64,000 bases of DNA from Vulcanimicrobiota bacterium (GTDB lineage Bacteria > Vulcanimicrobiota > Xenobia > Xenobiales > JADMJV01), in contig JAFKGI010000022.1 in NCBI GenBank assembly GCA_017307785.1, positions 56,526 through 120,525 of the forward strand. Reading direction: 5' to 3'. How positions within the stretch are numbered: position 1 is the stretch's first letter; every line of letters starts with the position of its first letter. A program made the position numbers and the translations under genes. Of the stretch, positions 1-9,134 are shown in pieces. The notes beneath the pieces were generated by a model. That model saw only the letters and a list, made by a program, of their open reading frames with translations, was not told where the DNA came from and did no database searches.

Positions 1-70
1 GGCTGACGGTGCCAGCCCGAAAGATGCGACGGAATTCCTCGGCCCAGGCGGGCATATTGGTTTGGCTCAT
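1..70 (-). CDS. Start of an unidentified protein, truncated by the window edge
   Basis: Reading leftwards from an ATG at 70, 23 codons stay open to the window edge and give MSQTNMPAWAEEFRRIFRAG followed by TVS. The start is divergent from the P450 at 127, leaving 56 nt between them for both promoters. There is too little sequence to name a family. Another ATG lies five codons inside. Support is only the open frame and a plausible amphipathic N terminus. Confidence 0.4.
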   Translation of the reverse strand, partial: MSQTNMPAWAEEFRRIFRAGTVS

Positions 71-126
71 AGGCTCTGCTGCTTTGCCCTCCAGGTGGCC
101 TACCCTGCTGGGGGGAACGGTGGTGG

Positions 127-1311
127 ATGATTCCCGGACCTCGCGGTTGGGCTGCTCTGTCTACCATGCGCGACCTGCGCAAGGATCCATTGGGCGCTCT
201 TATTCGTCTGCAGCGCAACTACGGCGATCTCCTGAGCTTTCGCTACGGCCCCATCCACCGCGTGATCACGTTTGACCCCCGGGCCGTGCAACGGATTCTC
301 CAGGACAACCACCTCAACTACAACAAGGACAGCCCGTTTTATCACATGCTCGGCTGGTTTCTGGGCAAGGGGCTGATCACCAGCGACGGCGAGCTGCATC
401 AACGGCAGCGCCGGCTGATTCAGCCGGCTTTCCAGCGGGCCCGCATCGACGAACTACAGCCGATGATGGTGCGCACCACCGAAAGAGTCCTCGAGGGTCT
501 CCGACCCGGACAGGTGCTGGACCTATCGGCTTTTATGATCGACCTGACCTTGCGGATCATCGGTCAAGCTCTCTTCGGAGAGGAACTGAGCGCCCGGGAT
601 GACGGCATCGGGACGGCCGTGGAAGAGCTGCAGCGCCAGATGCAGCGGCGCTTCCGCAGTCCTTTTCCGCTGAAGCCGATCTGGCCCGTTGCGGAAGATC
701 GCCGTTTCCGGCGCATCATCCGCCAATTGCGGACCCTGATCGTGCAGAAGACCAACCGAATGCTTCCGTCGATGCCGGAGGAGCAGTTGGTGGACGAGCT
801 GATTACCCTGATGTTGGCCGGCCACGAAACGGTGGCCAATACTCTGACCTGGGCGTTGGCTTTACTGAGTCGCCATCCCGCCCAAAAAGAGAACGACCCA
901 CAAAGGGTCGTGCTGGAAACGTTGCGGCTCTTTCCGCCCGTGGGTGTCTTCGGGCGCAGGGCCATCGGCCCGGACGAGCTCTGCGGTCACTCCATTGGAG
1001 CCCGTCAGATCGTGTCTACCTCCCCCTGGGTTTTGCACCGCCACCCCGACTACTGGGACAACCCGGAAGGCTTTGATCCCGATCGCTTTCTCCAGGAGCC
1101 GGTGCGCGGGGCTTTCGTTCCCTTCGCGGCCGGACGGCGCCAGTGTCTGGGCAATTATTTCGCCGTGCTTGAGGCAACCACCGTGCTACGCACCTTGCAG
1201 CAGCAGGTCCAATTGGACCTGCTGCCCGGCCAGCAACTGGAAATCGACCCGCAGATCACCCTGCGACCGCGTGGGCCGCTCTGGGTGAGGGTCAGTCTTA
1301 AGGGCTGGTGA
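127..1311 (+). CDS. Cytochrome P450
   Basis: A 394-residue haem-thiolate monooxygenase, expected to insert oxygen from O2 into a hydrophobic substrate using electrons from a separate redox partner. The proline-rich start PGPRGW is typical. The I-helix oxygen-activation motif AGHET is at about 231-235, the K-helix ExxR motif (ETLR) at 264-267, and the haem loop FAAGRRQCLG at 333-342 with Cys340 as ligand. Length is normal for a soluble bacterial P450, and there is no membrane anchor or fused reductase. No ferredoxin or reductase gene is nearby. The ATG lacks a clear Shine-Dalgarno sequence. Its 3' end overlaps the convergent lipoprotein gene by 14 nt. Family is secure; the substrate is unknown, though a fatty-acid desaturase lies about 9 kb away. 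Confidence 0.93.
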   Translation: MIPGPRGWAALSTMRDLRKDPLGALIRLQRNYGDLLSFRYGPIHRVITFDPRAVQRILQDNHLNYNKDSPFYHMLGWFLGKGLITSDGELHQRQRRLIQPAFQRARIDELQPMMVRTTERVLEGLRPGQVLDLSAFMIDLTLRIIGQALFGEELSARDDGIGTAVEELQRQMQRRFRSPFPLKPIWPVAEDRRFRRIIRQLRTLIVQKTNRMLPSMPEEQLVDELITLMLAGHETVANTLTWALALLSRHPAQKENDPQRVVLETLRLFPPVGVFGRRAIGPDELCGHSIGARQIVSTSPWVLHRHPDYWDNPEGFDPDRFLQEPVRGAFVPFAAGRRQCLGNYFAVLEATTVLRTLQQQVQLDLLPGQQLEIDPQITLRPRGPLWVRVSLKGW

Positions 1312-4300
1312 TCACTCCGGCGCCGGGATCGCTACCGATGAATCTTCCCAGGCCTGCCGTCAGCGACTGGAAGAAGAACGAGCAATCCTCGAGTCGGGTC
1401 CAGGTGATGGCGTCGCGCGAATATACGATGCCCGCGCCATAGGCCACCACCATCCCATTGCCCACGCTCAATCCGCGGAAGAAGGGGGTCGTGCCTCCCG
1501 CAGGAGTGACGTTGCTCCAGACGGCGCCGTCACTGGAAGTCCAGATCTGGGTTCCAGAGATCGCCACGAACCTGCCGAAGGCGTATTCCACCTGGGCCAG
1601 ATCGGCTCCCGGGACCGCTACAAAGGTGAAGGTAATCCCATTGGTGGAGTAAGCAGCTTGATTGTTGCCGACAATCACGAATCGCCCTCCGCCGTAGGCG
1701 GCACCGAGCATAGAACCGTTGGCCACCGGGCTCCAATCCAGGCCATTGCTGGAGCCGCTCACGCCAGCGCCTCCAAACACGTAACGGCCCTGCCCGTAGG
1801 CCAACTGGCCACCGAGAGGCAGAAAGAACCGGGTCGAGTAATCGAAGCCGTTGGTGGAGACTTTCAGCATCGAGTCGCCCAAGGAGCCCACTTGATAGTA
1901 GAGCCCTCCAAGGTATTTCACCAGCGAGAAACTACCATTTCGACCGGTGGTGGGCCGGGCGGTCCAGTTGACTCCGTCGGTCGATACCCAATACCGATTA
2001 AGGCCGCTCAAGAAGAAGCCCAGAGGCCCATAGCTCACCCCCTGAAGGTCGCTGATGCCCAGGTCATCGTTCAGCGGAGCCAGAGTGTCCCAGTTCAGGC
2101 CGTCGGAGGAAAGTTGCGGGTTTGCGTAGATAGGCGAGATACCGCCTGCAGCCAGGAATCCGAGGTCGCCACGGTAACCCAGTGCCGTGGAGGTGATGCC
2201 GCCCACCTGATTCCAGGGCTGGCTGTTCTGGCTGGCAAACTTTTTCCCGCTGGCATCGACGGCAACTGCGCTGCCGGCTCCGTAGACAATTTTTTGGAAG
2301 CCTGAGCTACCCGCTCCGTTGACGGTTTCAGCGGTGTAGTTCACCAAGTCGCTGGTCCGGTAAATCCGGCCGCTGTTGCCCGCCAGTAAGTAGTTGCTGC
2401 CGTCAAAAATAACCGAAGCTGCCTGAAATTGCGAAGGTAGGGTCAGGGCAGTCCAGCTGGCACCGCCGTCGCCTGACACTCGGGTTGTGGAGCCCAGGGA
2501 AAAGAAACGCCCATTGGCATACTCCATGCGTGTCCCGGAATTCAGGGACCCTACCGAGGTCCACGTGAGCCCGGCATCGTCGGAGGCGAGAACGCTATTG
2601 TCGCTGAGCGCGGCAAGAAAGCGGTTCTGACCAAACGCCAATGCACGGACCGAGGCACTTGTCGACAGGGTTACCGGGGTCCAGTTGCGCCCGTCGTTCG
2701 AACGGACTAGAACATTATTGCCGGCGTCGGCTACGAAGGCTCCATTCCCGAAAGCCAGCAGTCCGGTGCTATTGGCGAGCCGAGTGGTGAGCAGGTAGCC
2801 CGAGCGCCAGTTACGGCCATCGGGGCTGGCAAAGCTGCGATAAAGGTCGGTGCCGACCCAAAGACCATTGCCGAACGCGACTTGGAACATTTGGGGCCCC
2901 TTGCCCATGGGCCTTACCCAGTCGATGCCTACCTGCTGGTCATTGTTGACCCGCACCAACGCTTTGCCGGTGACTCCCAGATAGGTCGCCTGGAGGGTTG
3001 CCTCGCCCGTCGCCAAAGCGGTCCAGCGCCCGCGGGTGCCCGGCGCGTTGGAAATGCTGGCGGTCGAGTCGTTCAAGCTGCTCCAACTGACCTCTTGGGT
3101 CAGGTCGATAATGGTGCCGTCGCCATAGTGTCCCAGAGCGGTCAGGTCTTGAGTCTGGCCGGTGCTCAAGAAACCGCCGTCCGGAACGATCTCGATGGAA
3201 TCCAGCCGGGCCTCTGAGACGGTCACATTGGTCGAGGCGTTTCCAGAGGTGCTGGTGGCCTGAATATGAGTGCTGCCCGTGCTCCGGAAGTAGAGCGTGT
3301 TGCGCAGGCTTGTACCGACGTTGTTGCGGATCTCGGCAATGTTGCCGTCGTCGCTGCTCAACGTGGCCAGGCTCGTGATGTCGACCACCGAGCCATCGCT
3401 GTAGCGGGCCACAACCTGCAGATTGATCAGAGTTCCCTTGGGCTGGCCAGGGTTGCTGGGGACGATTTCGACCCCGGTAACCACCGCCGCCGTGACGGTA
3501 ACCTGGGCGGTCTTTACGAAGCCTCCGGTTTGGGCTTGAATGGTGGCCATCCCTTGATTGACGCCCGTCACCAGACCCTGGCTGCCCGCCTGATTGGAGA
3601 CGGTGGCGAAGTTCTCCTGAAGACTGCTCCAGGTAACTTCGTTGTTCAGATTCCGCGTCAAGCCGTCGCTGAAGCTGCCGGTGGCGTCGAACTGAAAAGT
3701 CGCGCCCCGGGGCAGCGATTGGCTGGATGGGGTGACTGTCAGGTCCTGCAGAACCGCCGGACTGAGAGTCAGCAGGGTCTTTCCTTCGACGTTGTCGAGG
3801 CGGGCCTGGACGTCGACGGTCCCTTCGGTGAGGGAAGTGACCAGGCCAATGGTGTCCACACTGGCGCGGGCAGAGTTGCTGACCGACCAGTTGACCAAGT
3901 TGCTGATATTTCGGTTCAGGCCGTCAGAGTAGAGGCCGGTGGCGCTGAACTGCTGGGTCAAGCCAAGAGGCAGGCTTTGCCCGGCCGGACCGACCTCGAT
4001 GCTCTGGAGCACGGGATCGATCACTCGAAGTTCGACGTCCGCTTGCACCGTGCCGCGCTCGGCCCGGATTCGAGTCGTGCCAACCTGCACCGCGCGGGCT
4101 ACGCCGATGGTGCCGGGAACGTTGGAGACGGTGGCCGCGCTCAGATTACCGCTGGTCCAGACGACCTGATCGGTCATGGGCCGGTCGCTGCCGTCGCTGA
4201 AGCGGCCTTGAGCAGAGAAGGCCTGGGTCAGACCCACCGGCAGTTCAACGCCCGTCGGAGTGACGGTCAGAGTCTGGAGTTCCGCTTCCACCACGGTCAC

Positions 4301-5197
4301 CTGGGCGTTGGCCGAGACGGAGCCCAGGCTGGCTCTGACTTGAGCCGGGCCTTCCGCCAGTGCGCCGCCCTGGCCTTTGCTGCCGGCCAGGTTGGAAACG
4401 AAGAAGAAGGTGGGCTGGCTGGACTCCCACTCGACGTCGGGGCTGATGTCACGGTGGGTGCCGTCACTGAAGTAGCCCGTGGCGACGAAGGTCTGGGTCA
4501 GGCCTACGGGAATCGAAACGGGGGAGGGAGTCACTTCCAGCCGGTCCAGCCGGGCGTTGCTCACGGTCAGGCTGGCGCTGGCTTGCTGATTGTTGTAGCT
4601 GGCCCGCACTTCGGTGGTGCCTGGCCGCAGGCTCAGGATTCGGCCCACTCCGTCGGTTCGGGCCAGGCTGCCGTCGACCACGGTCAGAGTTGCGCTGCTG
4701 GTGACATCGATTTCAGAACTATCGCTGAAGGTGGCCATCACCTGGTAAGTTTGCGTCAGCCCGGCGGCCACCGTGGCGGTGGGCGGTAGCAAAGCCAGCG
4801 AGCGTAGGGAAGCCTCCGTCGTTTGCACTTGCGCGCTGGACGACTGCCCTTCGAAACGCCCGGTGATCTGAGCGGTTCCCAGGGTGAGCGCCCGCGCGGA
4901 ATGGGAATTCACCGACAATACCGCGGTATTGCTGCTGGCAAAATTGGCTGCATCGGTCACATTGATGCGGACGCCATTCGAGTAAATGGCGAACAATTGA
5001 AAGTCCAGCGAAACGCCCAAAGGCAATTGCGCGCTACCCGGCACAATCTCCACTCGGTCCAGGGTGATGCCGGGAGGAATCGGGATATTAGAATTGCTTC
5101 CGCCACCGGAGCCGGTGGAAGAACCACCGCCGCCGCCCCCACAGCCGCAAAGAATGATCAAAAAGAAAAAAGCAATCCAATAGCGCATAAGCTCCAT
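1298..5197 (-). CDS. Large lipoprotein: eight Ig-like (Big_2-type) domains plus Asp-box beta-propeller region
   Basis: 1299 residues. The N terminus is a lipoprotein signal with a hydrophobic stretch ending LCGC, followed by a poly-Gly linker, so an outer-membrane or surface anchor is expected. Residues about 34-750 hold eight repeats of roughly 88 residues, each with a FSDG-like strand, a WSS-like strand and a closing TVS/VTV strand, typical of bacterial Ig-like group 2 domains. Residues about 755-1299 contain 13 or so repeats ending in S-x-D-G-x-x-W, the Asp-box/BNR signature, enough for two seven-bladed propellers. It probably displays a binding propeller on a stalk; the ligand is unknown. 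ATG at 5197 is used; an ATG three codons in is possible. It lies 37 nt after the alcohol dehydrogenase pair and could be cotranscribed. Confidence 0.85.
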   Translation of the reverse strand: MELMRYWIAFFFLIILCGCGGGGGGSSTGSGGGSNSNIPIPPGITLDRVEIVPGSAQLPLGVSLDFQLFAIYSNGVRINVTDAANFASSNTAVLSVNSHSARALTLGTAQITGRFEGQSSSAQVQTTEASLRSLALLPPTATVAAGLTQTYQVMATFSDSSEIDVTSSATLTVVDGSLARTDGVGRILSLRPGTTEVRASYNNQQASASLTVSNARLDRLEVTPSPVSIPVGLTQTFVATGYFSDGTHRDISPDVEWESSQPTFFFVSNLAGSKGQGGALAEGPAQVRASLGSVSANAQVTVVEAELQTLTVTPTGVELPVGLTQAFSAQGRFSDGSDRPMTDQVVWTSGNLSAATVSNVPGTIGVARAVQVGTTRIRAERGTVQADVELRVIDPVLQSIEVGPAGQSLPLGLTQQFSATGLYSDGLNRNISNLVNWSVSNSARASVDTIGLVTSLTEGTVDVQARLDNVEGKTLLTLSPAVLQDLTVTPSSQSLPRGATFQFDATGSFSDGLTRNLNNEVTWSSLQENFATVSNQAGSQGLVTGVNQGMATIQAQTGGFVKTAQVTVTAAVVTGVEIVPSNPGQPKGTLINLQVVARYSDGSVVDITSLATLSSDDGNIAEIRNNVGTSLRNTLYFRSTGSTHIQATSTSGNASTNVTVSEARLDSIEIVPDGGFLSTGQTQDLTALGHYGDGTIIDLTQEVSWSSLNDSTASISNAPGTRGRWTALATGEATLQATYLGVTGKALVRVNNDQQVGIDWVRPMGKGPQMFQVAFGNGLWVGTDLYRSFASPDGRNWRSGYLLTTRLANSTGLLAFGNGAFVADAGNNVLVRSNDGRNWTPVTLSTSASVRALAFGQNRFLAALSDNSVLASDDAGLTWTSVGSLNSGTRMEYANGRFFSLGSTTRVSGDGGASWTALTLPSQFQAASVIFDGSNYLLAGNSGRIYRTSDLVNYTAETVNGAGSSGFQKIVYGAGSAVAVDASGKKFASQNSQPWNQVGGITSTALGYRGDLGFLAAGGISPIYANPQLSSDGLNWDTLAPLNDDLGISDLQGVSYGPLGFFLSGLNRYWVSTDGVNWTARPTTGRNGSFSLVKYLGGLYYQVGSLGDSMLKVSTNGFDYSTRFFLPLGGQLAYGQGRYVFGGAGVSGSSNGLDWSPVANGSMLGAAYGGGRFVIVGNNQAAYSTNGITFTFVAVPGADLAQVEYAFGRFVAISGTQIWTSSDGAVWSNVTPAGGTTPFFRGLSVGNGMVVAYGAGIVYSRDAITWTRLEDCSFFFQSLTAGLGRFIGSDPGAGVITSP

Positions 5198-5234
5198 GAT
5201 TGCTTTTCTAAGAAGATTTTAAACCAAGATAATT

Positions 5235-6284
5235 CTAAAGGTCGATAACCACCTTGAGGGAATCGCGGGCGGCGGCGGTCAGGCGACAGCCGTCCAGGGT
5301 TTGGTCCAGCGGGTAGCGGTGAGTGATCAATTGCTCTTTGGTGATCACCCGGTCGGCCAGCAGCTGAAGAGTTTCGCGCGTCTCGGCCGGGCCACAGCTG
5401 TAGCTGCTGACCAGCGAGATCTCGTTGAAGAACAGCTGGTTGGGTTCGAGCTCCATCTTGACGCCCGGCTCGGGAGCCATGAAAAGCAGCACGGTGGCGC
5501 CCTTGCCGGCGCAGTCGATGGCATGTTGCAACACGGCCGGCTTGGAAGGCCCGCACATCACCACGTCCGCTCCGCGACCGCCATTTTCGCGGCGAATGAC
5601 TTCGGCAAGATTCTCCTTGGAGGCATCCACCACGACATCTGCCCCCATCTTGCGGGCGTGCTCCAATCGGTAAGGCACCATGTCGGAAGCGATCACCTTG
5701 GAGAAACCGTAGTGGCGGGCCAGTCCCACCATCACCTGGCCAATGAAGCCCAGTCCCACTACCGCCAGCGTATCGCCTTTCTGGGCGTTACAGCGGTTGA
5801 AAGCGCGCACCACACAGGCGATTGGCTCGATGAGAGCGCCGTCGTCATAGCTGAGCCCGTCGGGAATCTTGAGGGTGTCGTTCTTCAGATTTACGGCCGG
5901 CACCAGGCAATACTCGGAAATACCGCCCGGAACCAGGTTGCTGCTGCGCCAGGTGTCGCACATGGAGGGATATCCCCGTTTGCATTCGTGGCATTCGCCG
6001 CAGGGAGCGTGATGGTGAATGAACACCCGGTCTCCCACCTGAAAGCCGTTGGGGGGATTTTCACCCAGAGCCACGATATCGCCGGCCGGCTCATGGCCGA
6101 CCACAATGGGACATTTCTTGCGAATATACCAGGGGGTTACGTCGCCGGCGCAGATGCCGCAGACGCGCACCCGAACTAGCGCCTCGCCCGGGCCAGGTTG
6201 GGGCACCGGCAGTTCCACGATGCGCACGTCGTCATAGTCAACCGCCTGGGCGGCTTGCATTTTCTCTTTAAGGTCGGATGGCAT
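5235..6284 (-). CDS. Zinc-dependent alcohol dehydrogenase (MDR superfamily)
   Basis: 349 residues. This is a medium-chain zinc dehydrogenase of the threonine/sorbitol dehydrogenase type, oxidising an alcohol with NAD(P). Visible motifs are CGICAGDV with the catalytic Cys, GHEPAGDI with the catalytic His-Glu, the structural-zinc region with four Cys from CGECHECKRG to MC, and the Rossmann turn VGLGFIG. I chose the ATG at 6284 over the GTG at 6302 because it follows an AGGGA ribosome-binding site. It overlaps the stop of the upstream dehydrogenase by 17 nt, so translation is probably coupled. The two tandem copies are diverged, which suggests two steps or two substrates. Confidence 0.92.
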   Translation of the reverse strand: MPSDLKEKMQAAQAVDYDDVRIVELPVPQPGPGEALVRVRVCGICAGDVTPWYIRKKCPIVVGHEPAGDIVALGENPPNGFQVGDRVFIHHHAPCGECHECKRGYPSMCDTWRSSNLVPGGISEYCLVPAVNLKNDTLKIPDGLSYDDGALIEPIACVVRAFNRCNAQKGDTLAVVGLGFIGQVMVGLARHYGFSKVIASDMVPYRLEHARKMGADVVVDASKENLAEVIRRENGGRGADVVMCGPSKPAVLQHAIDCAGKGATVLLFMAPEPGVKMELEPNQLFFNEISLVSSYSCGPAETRETLQLLADRVITKEQLITHRYPLDQTLDGCRLTAAARDSLKVVIDL

Positions 6285-7293
6285 ATTTGATTCCCTGTCC
6301 ACGGTCGAGTTGAGCGATGATCTCCGGCAATTCTTGTAAGGAAGCGCTGCCGCTGAGGATTTTCTCGACCGGCAGGGGAGTGTCGCAAAGATAGTGATAG
6401 GCCTGTTTGACGTCGGCCGGAGTGAAATGAAAGACGCCTTTGAGGGTCAGCTGATCGTAGTGCAGGCGAGTGGTGTCGAAGCTGGCCGTCGAATTGGCCG
6501 GACAGCCACCGAAAAGCAGCACAAAACCGGCCTGGGCGGCGTGCCAGTGAGCTTCCTGCCAGGCGTCGGGACGGCCTACGCATTCGATCACCAGCTCGGC
6601 TCCGCGGCCGTTGGTAAGCCGCTGAATCTCGGCCCGGGAATCTTTGCGGTCCACGTCGATGGCGTCGGTGGCCCCCAGCTCCTGGGCCAGTTCCAGACGC
6701 TGCTGGTGGCGTCCGGTCACGATGATGCGACCGGCACCACGCTGCTTGGCCAGCATGATGTGGAGCAGTCCGATGGTGCCACAGCCCATCACCACCACCG
6801 TGTCCTCGGGGTCCAGCGGGATTTGCGCCTGTCCCTGCACCACGCAGGCCAGCGGCTCCAGGAAGGCGGCCCGTTGGGGACTGACATGAGCCGGACGGTG
6901 ATAGAGGTTCTGCTTGACCACTTCTGCGGGCGCCTTGTAGTACTGGGCAAAGGCGCCCCAGGCCATGCGCGGGATAATGGTTTCGCAGAGGTTCTGAAAA
7001 CCGCGCCGGCACATGCGACAGTGGTTGCAAGGAGCGGAGTGCACGCCCATGACGGCCTCACCGACGCGGAACTGGTCGATGCCGGCGCCCACTTCGTGGA
7101 CGATGCCGGTGTATTCGTGACCCATCAAAAACGGGAAGGGGAACTTGGGGTGGCCGCGTCGGTAGGTCTTGAGGTCGGTGCCGCAAGTCAGAGCGGTTTC
7201 CACGCGAATGACCACTTCTCCAGGACCGGCGGTCGGCACGGGGACATCGCGCATTTCCAGCTGCCCCGGGGCGGTGAGTTGCGAAGAAAGCAT
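6268..7293 (-). CDS. Zinc-dependent alcohol dehydrogenase (MDR superfamily)
   Basis: 341 residues. A second medium-chain zinc dehydrogenase. Catalytic zinc ligands lie in CGTDLK and GHEYTG, the structural-zinc cysteines in CNHCRMCRRGFQNLC, and the coenzyme fold in VMGCGTIG. The ATG at 7293 forms a TGATG overlap with the stop of the M64 peptidase gene; the GTG at 7302 is a less likely start. No Shine-Dalgarno sequence is visible, so reinitiation after the upstream stop is probable. The substrate cannot be read from the sequence. Confidence 0.92.
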   Translation of the reverse strand: MLSSQLTAPGQLEMRDVPVPTAGPGEVVIRVETALTCGTDLKTYRRGHPKFPFPFLMGHEYTGIVHEVGAGIDQFRVGEAVMGVHSAPCNHCRMCRRGFQNLCETIIPRMAWGAFAQYYKAPAEVVKQNLYHRPAHVSPQRAAFLEPLACVVQGQAQIPLDPEDTVVVMGCGTIGLLHIMLAKQRGAGRIIVTGRHQQRLELAQELGATDAIDVDRKDSRAEIQRLTNGRGAELVIECVGRPDAWQEAHWHAAQAGFVLLFGGCPANSTASFDTTRLHYDQLTLKGVFHFTPADVKQAYHYLCDTPLPVEKILSGSASLQELPEIIAQLDRGQGIKYAIRP

Positions 7294-8180
7294 CAGCGCC
7301 ACTGGCTCATGGGATGGCGGCGGTGGTAGGCCGCGTCGTCAAAGCGCACGCCGCACTTGGCGTAGATGGCTTTGACCATTTCTTCGTGACAGACGGGGCA
7401 GAAGGGATTGCCGTCGGAGCGCATGATGCATGAGTAGGTGGGACGCCACACGTCCATGGCTCGGTAGAAACCACCCTGGACGGCGCTGACCAGCGGATAG
7501 GCGCCGGGGATGTCCATGAAGTGGCCCCATTTAGCCGTTTTCTTGATGGTGTCTTTGCTGGTGGTGTCGATTTTGGCGGAGAGGGTCAGGTTGGGGTAGG
7601 GGATGTCGCCGCCTCCATAGTCCAGAGAACGGCGGTCTCCCAGAGAACTGCTGCTTTCGTATTCATCGCCCAGCTTGCCGATTTTGTGTCCGAGTTCGTG
7701 GGGCAGGGGCTCAAAGGTGCGGCTGGGCAGCACCACCAGATTGGCCGAGTGGGCCCGGCCGGGCATGGTGGTGAGCACGATGATCACGTCGCATTCCGGA
7801 GCCTTGGCGGCTACCTGGCGCAGTTCGGTTTCTTTGGGGACCATCACCATACCCTGACTGCCGGAAGTGGAGCCGAAGGCATACCAGAGGCGCGTGCCTT
7901 CTTGGACGGATGGCACCGTGACCAGGTGAGCATTGAAATACTGCTTGTAGTCCTTGAAGAAGGGATAGTTCCAGAGGGAGTTGACCGCGTCCTGAGCGTC
8001 CTTCTCCAGCATCGAGGACTGGGCGGCCGTATAACCGTCCCCGATGAAGACCAGATCGATGTGGCTGGCCGGCGACCCCTGATTGAGGAGCGTCTTGACC
8101 TTGGCCTGGTCGTAGTTGAAGTTCGGTTCCGCCCAGACGGACAGTCCCAGCAGAAGCCAGACGAATAGCAGCATTCTCAT
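7293..8180 (-). CDS. Secreted IgA-peptidase M64-like metalloprotease
   Basis: 295 residues. The N terminus (MRMLLFVWLLLGLSVWA) is a signal peptide, so export is expected. The mature part has the GDGYT motif, the zinc motif HELGHKIG followed by GDEYE, and a C-terminal cysteine cluster (MRSDGNPFCPVC), all typical of the M64 family. It is near the usual length of the catalytic unit and has no accessory domains. An AT-rich hexamer reading TAAATT lies 8 nt before the ATG and may be a -10 box for a leaderless mRNA. It is followed by two dehydrogenases with an overlapping start, and the GNAT-like gene ends only 36 nt upstream. Confidence 0.85.
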   Translation of the reverse strand: MRMLLFVWLLLGLSVWAEPNFNYDQAKVKTLLNQGSPASHIDLVFIGDGYTAAQSSMLEKDAQDAVNSLWNYPFFKDYKQYFNAHLVTVPSVQEGTRLWYAFGSTSGSQGMVMVPKETELRQVAAKAPECDVIIVLTTMPGRAHSANLVVLPSRTFEPLPHELGHKIGKLGDEYESSSSLGDRRSLDYGGGDIPYPNLTLSAKIDTTSKDTIKKTAKWGHFMDIPGAYPLVSAVQGGFYRAMDVWRPTYSCIMRSDGNPFCPVCHEEMVKAIYAKCGVRFDDAAYHRRHPMSQWR

Positions 8181-8216
8181 AGGGGGAGAATTTACCTTAA
8201 GTCGGGGCCGCGTAAA

Positions 8217-9134
8217 CTAGATTTCGGCCGAGTCCAGCCACCATTCGTCCCACTCGCTGGGGAAACCGACTCCGTAGACGGTCGCCGGTGCCGGGTTGAC
8301 CGGCAGACCGCGCAGGTGAGGGAGCAGGCGTTGGGCCGAGCGTTGCGGGAGGCAGGCGAAAAGGGTGGGGATTCCCTGGCGCGAGCAACGAAAAGCCGCT
8401 TGCTCGAGAAGAATGGCCCCATCTCTCTCGTGTGCGTAGCGAAAACGCGAGAGATGAGCGGCTCGCATTTCTCTGCCGTCTCCGTGCAGCAGGCGCTTGC
8501 CTTTGCGGGTGTCCTCGAGCAGGCCGTGGGCGCTGCCGCAGGCCAGCCATTCGGGCGTCTGTTGCGAACGAAGCTCGGCCTTGCCGGGCAGCGGCATCAC
8601 CGAGGTGGGGGGATGGAGCAGTTCCACCGCCGTGGTCGCGCAGTCCCGCTCACTGCCCGGACGGGTTTGCAGCGTCAGCACCGTCACTTTGGCCAGCGGT
8701 TGAAAGGCGGGTACCCCCCAGCGGCCGGTGTAGCGGTCGGGTGTGCTGCGCGTTCCGTCCATCACCACCGCGTAGCCGCAACCGCTGGGCACTTGCAGGT
8801 GCTCGCTCATGGCCAGCAAGTAGCGTGTGAGACGGTGACGGACTTCCCGTCCCAGCTTCAGGTCGGCCAGATAGGCCACCCGTTGAACTTCTCCGCCGGG
8901 CGCTCGCAGTTCTCGGACCACCGCCGCCAGTGTGCCCAGCACTCGACCTTCCTCTTCGATCACCAGCACGGTCGCTTCTCCAATGGCCTGGAAGAAGGTC
9001 ACATAGTCCGGCCCGTGGGAAATCGAGAAAGAGTCGTTGGCGCCCAATGGGTAGGTGAACTGCCTTTCGAATTCCAGCAGGGCCCGGCCCAGGTCCGGCG
9101 GCGGCGGTTGGCGCAAATAGTGCAGCCGGCTCAT
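8217..9134 (-). CDS. GNAT-like acyltransferase family protein
   Basis: 305 residues, fourth gene of the overlapping cluster. The N-terminal half resembles a GNAT fold: strands such as ATVLVIEEEGRVLGTLAAVV, then VAYLADLKLGREVRHRLTRYLL where acetyl-CoA binding would lie, although the classical RxxGxG loop is weak. The C-terminal half (TVYGVGFPSEWDEWW) is unassigned. The start is the ATG at 9134, which overlaps the stop of the BtaA-like gene by 4 nt (ATGA); the frame is open far upstream, but that part is antisense-free shadow of the neighbour. The role is probably N- or O-acylation in the same pathway, by inference from the operon. Confidence 0.6.
   Translation of the reverse strand: MSRLHYLRQPPPPDLGRALLEFERQFTYPLGANDSFSISHGPDYVTFFQAIGEATVLVIEEEGRVLGTLAAVVRELRAPGGEVQRVAYLADLKLGREVRHRLTRYLLAMSEHLQVPSGCGYAVVMDGTRSTPDRYTGRWGVPAFQPLAKVTVLTLQTRPGSERDCATTAVELLHPPTSVMPLPGKAELRSQQTPEWLACGSAHGLLEDTRKGKRLLHGDGREMRAAHLSRFRYAHERDGAILLEQAAFRCSRQGIPTLFACLPQRSAQRLLPHLRGLPVNPAPATVYGVGFPSEWDEWWLDSAEI

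Noticed and set aside
127..1311. An abnormal deletion in the P450 between the I helix and ExxR
   Set aside because: The distance of about 33 residues is normal for soluble bacterial P450s.
3266..4789. A 507-residue open frame on the plus strand opposite the large lipoprotein
   Set aside because: It is the antisense shadow of regular Ig-like repeats with biased codons; its product has no domain and no ribosome-binding site.
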